A program made the translations under genes and the position numbers. The notes beneath the pieces are model-generated. The model ran no database searches, was not told the origin of the DNA, and worked only from the letters and a program-made list of their open reading frames with translations. A stretch of DNA of 64,000 nt from Pelomonas sp051857475 (GTDB lineage: Bacteria > Pseudomonadota > Gammaproteobacteria > Burkholderiales > Burkholderiaceae_C), in NCBI RefSeq assembly GCF_051857475.1, contig NZ_JBPZGZ010000003.1, positions 310,001-374,000 of the forward strand. The letters are read 5' to 3'. Numbering within the stretch: position 1 is the stretch's first letter; every line of letters begins with the position of its first letter. This document shows positions 60,014 through 64,000 of this stretch, in pieces.

Positions 60014-63000
60014 TCATTTGAAATCCCGACTCTCCGTCGGCAACCTGCCCAGCAACGGATTGAGGTTGATGAAGCCCTGCGCCAGCAGATGCCTCACATC
60101 GCCGTCGCCGCGCTGCCAGACGCCTTCGACGGCCAGCAGCCGCGCGCCCAGGATGGTGCCGCGGTGTTCTTCATAAACCTTGGGCCATACGATGACCTGG
60201 ACGTTGCCGGTCTCGTCCTCCAGCGTGACGAAGAGGGTGCCTTTGGCCGTCTGCGGCTTCTGGCGGCCGGTGACGATGCCGCAGGCCTTGGCGCGTCGGC
60301 CGCTCTTGACGCCGTCGAGTTGCTGGGCGCTGAGCAGCCCCTCCTTCGCCAGGCGCGGGCGCAGCAGGGCCAGCGGGTGGCGTCGCAGCGTCAGGCCGGT
60401 GGCGGCGTAGTCCCACAGCACCTCTTCGCCTTCCTGCGCGGCGGGCAGGGCGAGATCGTCCTCGGGCAGCAGGCTGCCCTGCAGCAGCTCAGGCATGGCG
60501 TGCAGTGCCGAGGCTTGCCAGACCTGCTGGCGGCGGTGGCCGGCGAGTGAGGTGAGCGCATCGGCGGCGGCGAGCTGCTGCATGTCCTGCTGGGTCAGGC
60601 GAGCGCGGAAGGCGAGATCCTGCGGGTGAGCGAAATCGCCATCGCGAGTGCGGGCCTGCTCGATGCGATCGGCCGCCTCGTCGCCCAAGCCGCTGACCAG
60701 GCGCAGGCCCAGGCGCACCGCGGGTTGGTGCTGGCCCGGTCGCAGTTCCAGCGTGCTGTCCTTGTTGCTGTGGTTGACGTCGATGCTGCGCACCTCGACC
60801 TGATGCCGGCGCGCGTCCTGCACCAGCTGGCTGGGCGTGTAGAAGCCCAGCGGCTGGGAGTTCAGCAGCGCACACAGGAAGGCCGCGGGCTCATGGCATT
60901 TGAGCCAGGAGCTGACATAGGTCAGCAGGGCAAAGCTGGCGGCGTGGGACTCGGGGAAGCCGTAGGAAGAGAAGCCTTTGATCTGGCTGAAGATCTGCTC
61001 AGCGAAGGAGTCTTCGTAGCCGCGTTCGCGCATGCCCTTGATGACCTTGCCGTAGTACTTTTCGAGCACGCCAGGGCGCTTCCATGCGGCCATCGCGCGG
61101 CGCAGGCCATCGGCTTCGGTCGCAGTGAAGCCAGCCGCGATCATGGCCACCTGCATGACCTGTTCCTGGAAGATGGGAACGCCGCAGGTGCGTTCGAGCG
61201 CTTCCTTCAAGGCCTCCTTCGGGTACTTGATGTCCTTGGGGTCCAGCGCGCGATTCTTCAGGTAGGGGTGCACCATGCCGCCTTCGATGGGGCCGGGCCG
61301 CACGATGGCAACCTCGACCACGAGGTCGTAGTACTTGCGTGGCTTCAGTCGCGGCAGCATGGACATCTGCGCCCGCGACTCGATCTGGAACACGCCGATG
61401 GTGTCGGCCTTGCAGATCATGTCGTAGGTGGGGATGTCGTTGTCCGGGATGGTCAGGTCGATGGACGTGCCGCGCATCGGGTTGACGAGGTCGAAGCAGC
61501 GCCGGATGGCGCTGAGCATGCCCAGGGCCAGTACGTCGACCTTCATCATCTTCAGCTCGTCGATGTCGTCCTTGTCCCATTCGATGACGCTGCGATCCTT
61601 CATCGTCGCGTTCTCGATGGGCACCAGCCGCTCCAGTGGCCCTTCGGTCAGCACGAAGCCACCGACGTGTTGGGACAGGTGGCGCGGCAGCCCATTGAGC
61701 TGGCGACCGAGCGTGATGAGTTGCAGCAGGCGCGGGTCGTCCTCCGGCAAGCCCAGCTTCTGCAGCAGTTCGACGCGGTGCTCCTCGGGCAGCACCTGGG
61801 TGGACCAGCCGCTGTGGTCCTGGCTCATCACTTCCAGTTGCTCTTCGCTGAAGCCCAGCGCCTTGCCCACGTCGCGGATGGCGCTCTTGGGGCGGTAGCA
61901 GATGACGACGGCCGTCAACGCGGCGCGGTCGCGGCCGTACTTCTTGTAGAGGTGCTGGATCACCTCTTCGCGCCTTTCGTGCTCGAAGTCGACATCGATG
62001 TCGGGTGGCTCGTTGCGCTCGCGGCTGATGAAGCGTTCGAACAGCAAGGTGCTGCGGTCGGGGTCGACCGAGGTGACATGCAGGCAGTAGCAGACGATGC
62101 TGTTGGCCGCCGAACCACGGCCTTGGCAGAGGATCTTGATGCCGCGTGCGAACTCCACGACCTCGCCAACCGTCAGGAAGTAGTGCTCGTAGCCCAACTC
62201 CTCGATCAGATCGAGTTCGTACTCGATGCGGTGCTTCCATTTGTCGGGTACGCCGCCTACGCCCTGCTCGTCCCAGGGCCAGCGTTTCTCGGCGCCGGCA
62301 TAGGTCAGGTTGCGCAGGTGTTGAGCGGCCGTGACGTCCGGTGGCACGACCTCGCTGGGGTAGTGGTACCTGATCTCGTTCAGGCTGAATTCGCAGCGCG
62401 TCGCCACCTGCAGCGTTTCCCGCATCAACGCTTCCGGATAGACCCGCGAGATGCGGTAAGTGCTGCGCAGATGCCGCTCCGCATTCGGCTGCAGATCAAA
62501 CCCGCACTCGGCCACGGTGCGACCCAGGCGCGTGGCCGTCATCACATCCTGCAGTGACTTGCGCGAGCGCACATGGAAGTGCACGTCACCAGCGGCCACC
62601 AGGGGCAGGGCGGTGTCTTCGGAAAGCTGCTGCATGCGCTGCAGCCACAGCGCGTCGCTGGCCTCGCGCATCAGCTCGACGGCGATCCAGGCGCGGCCGG
62701 CGAAATGGCGCAGCACCCAATGCGCGGCCGGTGCCAGCTCGGCATCGGGGGCTTCGCGCGGCAGCACCAGCAGGGCCAGGCAGTCGCCCAGCTTCTCGGG
62801 CGCGATCTGGCGCCAGGGCAGGGTGTATTCGCCCTTGACCGGGCTGGCGCGGCGCAACCGGGTGATGAACTGGCTGAGGTTGCCGTAGCCGTTGAGGTTC
62901 TGCGCGATCAGCACGAGCTTGAAGCGCGGCGTGCCGGCGTCGTCGCGAACGAGGAATTCGCTGCCGATCAGCAGCTTCATCAGCGGGGGTTGCTCGATGT

Positions 63001-63367
63001 CGTCAATGGGCAGCCCGGCTTTCTTTGCCTCCTCCTTGAGGGCATGGTGTGCCGCCTCGCGCATCTCCCGCAACTGCTTGTGCGCCCGCACGACACCGGC
63101 CAGCGAGCATTCGTCGGTGAGGGCCAGGGCCTCGTAGCCCAGCTCGACCGCGCGCTCCACCAGCTCGGCCGGCTCGGACGCGCCACGCAGGAAGCTGAAG
63201 GCCGACAGGCAGTGCAGCTCGGCATAGCGTGGCAGATCGCCGCCTGAACCGGGGAATGGAGAAGGCCATCCGCCATCGGCCGCACGCCGCAACTCGGCCT
63301 CCGACGCAATGCCTTGCTCGCGCAGCATGGCCAGTCTCTCGTCGCGATCGGACATGGGCGGGGTCAT
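60014..63367 (-). CDS. dnaE2: Error-prone DNA polymerase DnaE2 (ImuC)
   Basis: A 1117-residue translesion polymerase. The N-terminal PHP domain begins YAELHCLSAFSFLRGASEP; catalytic aspartates are in PPDIDVDFEHERR (about 450) and in the KVDVLALGMLSAIRR region (about 570). The C-terminal OB-fold (TLFVTLEDETGNVQVIVWP) is present. The ATG at 63367 is chosen because the stretch up to 63457 is a repeat (RSAGPPQASSF-type). DnaE2 acts with ImuB, encoded immediately upstream, in SOS mutagenesis. No LexA box could be judged in the window. Confidence 0.95.
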   Translation of the reverse strand: MTPPMSDRDERLAMLREQGIASEAELRRAADGGWPSPFPGSGGDLPRYAELHCLSAFSFLRGASEPAELVERAVELGYEALALTDECSLAGVVRAHKQLREMREAAHHALKEEAKKAGLPIDDIEQPPLMKLLIGSEFLVRDDAGTPRFKLVLIAQNLNGYGNLSQFITRLRRASPVKGEYTLPWRQIAPEKLGDCLALLVLPREAPDAELAPAAHWVLRHFAGRAWIAVELMREASDALWLQRMQQLSEDTALPLVAAGDVHFHVRSRKSLQDVMTATRLGRTVAECGFDLQPNAERHLRSTYRISRVYPEALMRETLQVATRCEFSLNEIRYHYPSEVVPPDVTAAQHLRNLTYAGAEKRWPWDEQGVGGVPDKWKHRIEYELDLIEELGYEHYFLTVGEVVEFARGIKILCQGRGSAANSIVCYCLHVTSVDPDRSTLLFERFISRERNEPPDIDVDFEHERREEVIQHLYKKYGRDRAALTAVVICYRPKSAIRDVGKALGFSEEQLEVMSQDHSGWSTQVLPEEHRVELLQKLGLPEDDPRLLQLITLGRQLNGLPRHLSQHVGGFVLTEGPLERLVPIENATMKDRSVIEWDKDDIDELKMMKVDVLALGMLSAIRRCFDLVNPMRGTSIDLTIPDNDIPTYDMICKADTIGVFQIESRAQMSMLPRLKPRKYYDLVVEVAIVRPGPIEGGMVHPYLKNRALDPKDIKYPKEALKEALERTCGVPIFQEQVMQVAMIAAGFTATEADGLRRAMAAWKRPGVLEKYYGKVIKGMRERGYEDSFAEQIFSQIKGFSSYGFPESHAASFALLTYVSSWLKCHEPAAFLCALLNSQPLGFYTPSQLVQDARRHQVEVRSIDVNHSNKDSTLELRPGQHQPAVRLGLRLVSGLGDEAADRIEQARTRDGDFAHPQDLAFRARLTQQDMQQLAAADALTSLAGHRRQQVWQASALHAMPELLQGSLLPEDDLALPAAQEGEEVLWDYAATGLTLRRHPLALLRPRLAKEGLLSAQQLDGVKSGRRAKACGIVTGRQKPQTAKGTLFVTLEDETGNVQVIVWPKVYEEHRGTILGARLLAVEGVWQRGDGDVRHLLAQGFINLNPLLGRLPTESRDFK

Positions 63368-63440
63368 TGGTGCACCCTTCGGCCTGCGGCCTGTCCCGCC
63401 AAGCGGGAACGAGCTTGCTTGGGGCGGCCCTGCGCTGCGC
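63368..63440 (-). repeat. GC-rich repeat between imuB and dnaE2
   Basis: Contains the stem CCCGC-CAA-GCGGG and the CTTCGGCCTGCGGCC run, similar in character to the hairpin repeats at 7225-7290 and 26951-27003. Read in frame it encodes RSAGPPQASS-like residues in front of the DnaE2 start, as seen for the patatin N-terminus. It may be a repeat inserted in the operon. Confidence 0.5.
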
Positions 63441-64000
63441 TCATGCGAACACTCCATGAAGAAACCAGCCTGGAGAGGCTGCAGGGGTGGAGGAAGGCCG
63501 CTCGTGATAGACCCACAGCAGGCCGCGCGTGGCGCTGCGGTACACGAAGTAGTCGCGCGCCTGCATGCCGCCTGGGCCTTCCCACCAGCCGGCCTCGATG
63601 CGGTGCGGGCCGCTGACCAGGCTCAGGGGGCCGCAATAGGTTGGCTGTTCACGCGCATCGGAGCGCAGCGGCCGCGGCGGCTGGACGAGCCAGGTGGGCT
63701 GGGGGCCGGAAGGGCGGCGCGAGGCGGCGGCCGGTGGGGCCGGCCAAGCCTGCCAGCGCTGCATATGGTCGAGCCGGTGATCCTCGCGCAGCCGTCCCTC
63801 GCGCACGTGATCAGCGCCCAGGCGCACGGACAGCCGCTCCAGCAGCGCATTCGTCGTCGTGCGCTCGGCCGGGTCGGTGGGGCCGGGCAGCAGGCTGACG
63901 CTGGCTTCCTGCAGGGGCAGCACGGAGTCGGCGCTGAGGCGGATCTCGCCGGCCGGCGCCGCCAGCTCCGTGCGGGCCAGGTGCTCGCCCAGCAGCCGCG
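63441..64000 (-). CDS. imuB: DNA polymerase Y-family protein ImuB, C-terminal part (5' end outside window)
   Basis: The frame is open to the right edge, so only about 186 C-terminal residues are visible. The tail QARDYFVYRSATRGLLWVYHERP and GWFLHGVFA is typical of ImuB, the catalytically inactive Y-family protein that recruits DnaE2 to the beta clamp. The region between contains Pro/Arg/Ala-rich linkers (PPAAASRRPSGPQP). It is followed by dnaE2 on the same strand, the common imuAB-dnaE2 mutasome order. imuA and the clamp-binding region would lie outside the window. Confidence 0.88.
   Translation of the reverse strand, partial: RLLGEHLARTELAAPAGEIRLSADSVLPLQEASVSLLPGPTDPAERTTTNALLERLSVRLGADHVREGRLREDHRLDHMQRWQAWPAPPAAASRRPSGPQPTWLVQPPRPLRSDAREQPTYCGPLSLVSGPHRIEAGWWEGPGGMQARDYFVYRSATRGLLWVYHERPSSTPAASPGWFLHGVFA

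Noticed and set aside
1..64000. CRISPR array, tRNA or rRNA genes
   Set aside because: No regular repeat-spacer pattern, cloverleaf or rRNA-like conserved segment was seen on reading; a tRNAscan or Infernal run would be decisive.

Overview
The window is about 64 kb of GC-rich chromosomal DNA with tightly packed genes, many coupled by 4-base ATGA/GTGA overlaps and several using TTG or GTG starts. Gene content points to a betaproteobacterium of the order Burkholderiales, most likely the Roseateles/Rubrivivax/Leptothrix group. The clues are a phasin with a histone-like Ala/Lys/Pro tail, a TetR-headed beta-oxidation cluster, PEP-CTERM proteins, an imuB-dnaE2 cassette, a ttcA-folB neighbourhood, and GC-rich hairpin repeats in and next to genes. 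The taxonomic call is an inference. No rRNA, tRNA, CRISPR array, prophage or complete insertion sequence was seen. No stretch longer than 300 bases lacks a gene.

Layout. 0-6 kb: the end of a sodium:solute symporter, a coupled GrpB/hypothetical/GNAT set, and a two-gene ABC exporter whose ATP sites look asymmetric. 6-10.2 kb: a patatin-like phospholipase, a phasin, and a divergent two-domain reductase of the fatty acyl-CoA reductase type. 10.3-19.5 kb: a very large M48 membrane peptidase, a GNAT protein, a saccharopine-dehydrogenase-like reductase, a nitrilase-family gene broken by one extra G, a PEP-CTERM protein, small conserved proteins, a glycine-zipper lipoprotein and an HNH nuclease. 19.6-28.4 kb: a fatty-acid degradation cluster (TetR regulator with a palindromic operator, acyl-CoA dehydrogenase, multifunctional hydroxyacyl-CoA dehydrogenase/enoyl-CoA hydratase, hotdog protein, thiolase, enoyl-CoA hydratase) with two envelope proteins interspersed.

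28.4-36.2 kb: a secreted tail-collar protein, a second PEP-CTERM protein, an SGNH hydrolase, a YciA-like thioesterase, an Atm1-type ABC transporter, small conserved proteins, a RAYT-type transposase and an exported amidohydrolase. 36.2-39.4 kb: a four-gene overlapping LytS/LytTR cassette in which one kinase has lost its phospho-acceptor histidine and ATP-binding motifs. 39.6-50.8 kb: a TPR protein, a class A penicillin-binding protein, a VOC protein, a truncated haemoglobin, lipoproteins, a BAAT-like hydrolase, a divergent Lrp regulator/EamA exporter pair, a 269-bp element with 32-bp inverted ends, an SRPBCC protein, a phytanoyl-CoA dioxygenase-like enzyme and a BON-domain membrane protein. 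50.9-64 kb: glmU, a DUF4136 lipoprotein, ttcA, an FAD oxidoreductase fused to dihydroneopterin aldolase, msrQ/msrP, an AlkB-type hydroxylase, a GST, a GreA/B-like factor, and the translesion cassette dnaE2/imuB running off the right edge.

A recurring theme is lipid and acyl-CoA metabolism: phasin, acyl reductase, beta-oxidation cluster, thioesterases, AlkB and patatin. The items I find most worth following up are the LytS/LytTR cassette with a degenerate partner kinase, the FAD-oxidoreductase-FolB fusion, and the two families of inverted repeats together with a resident RAYT transposase.
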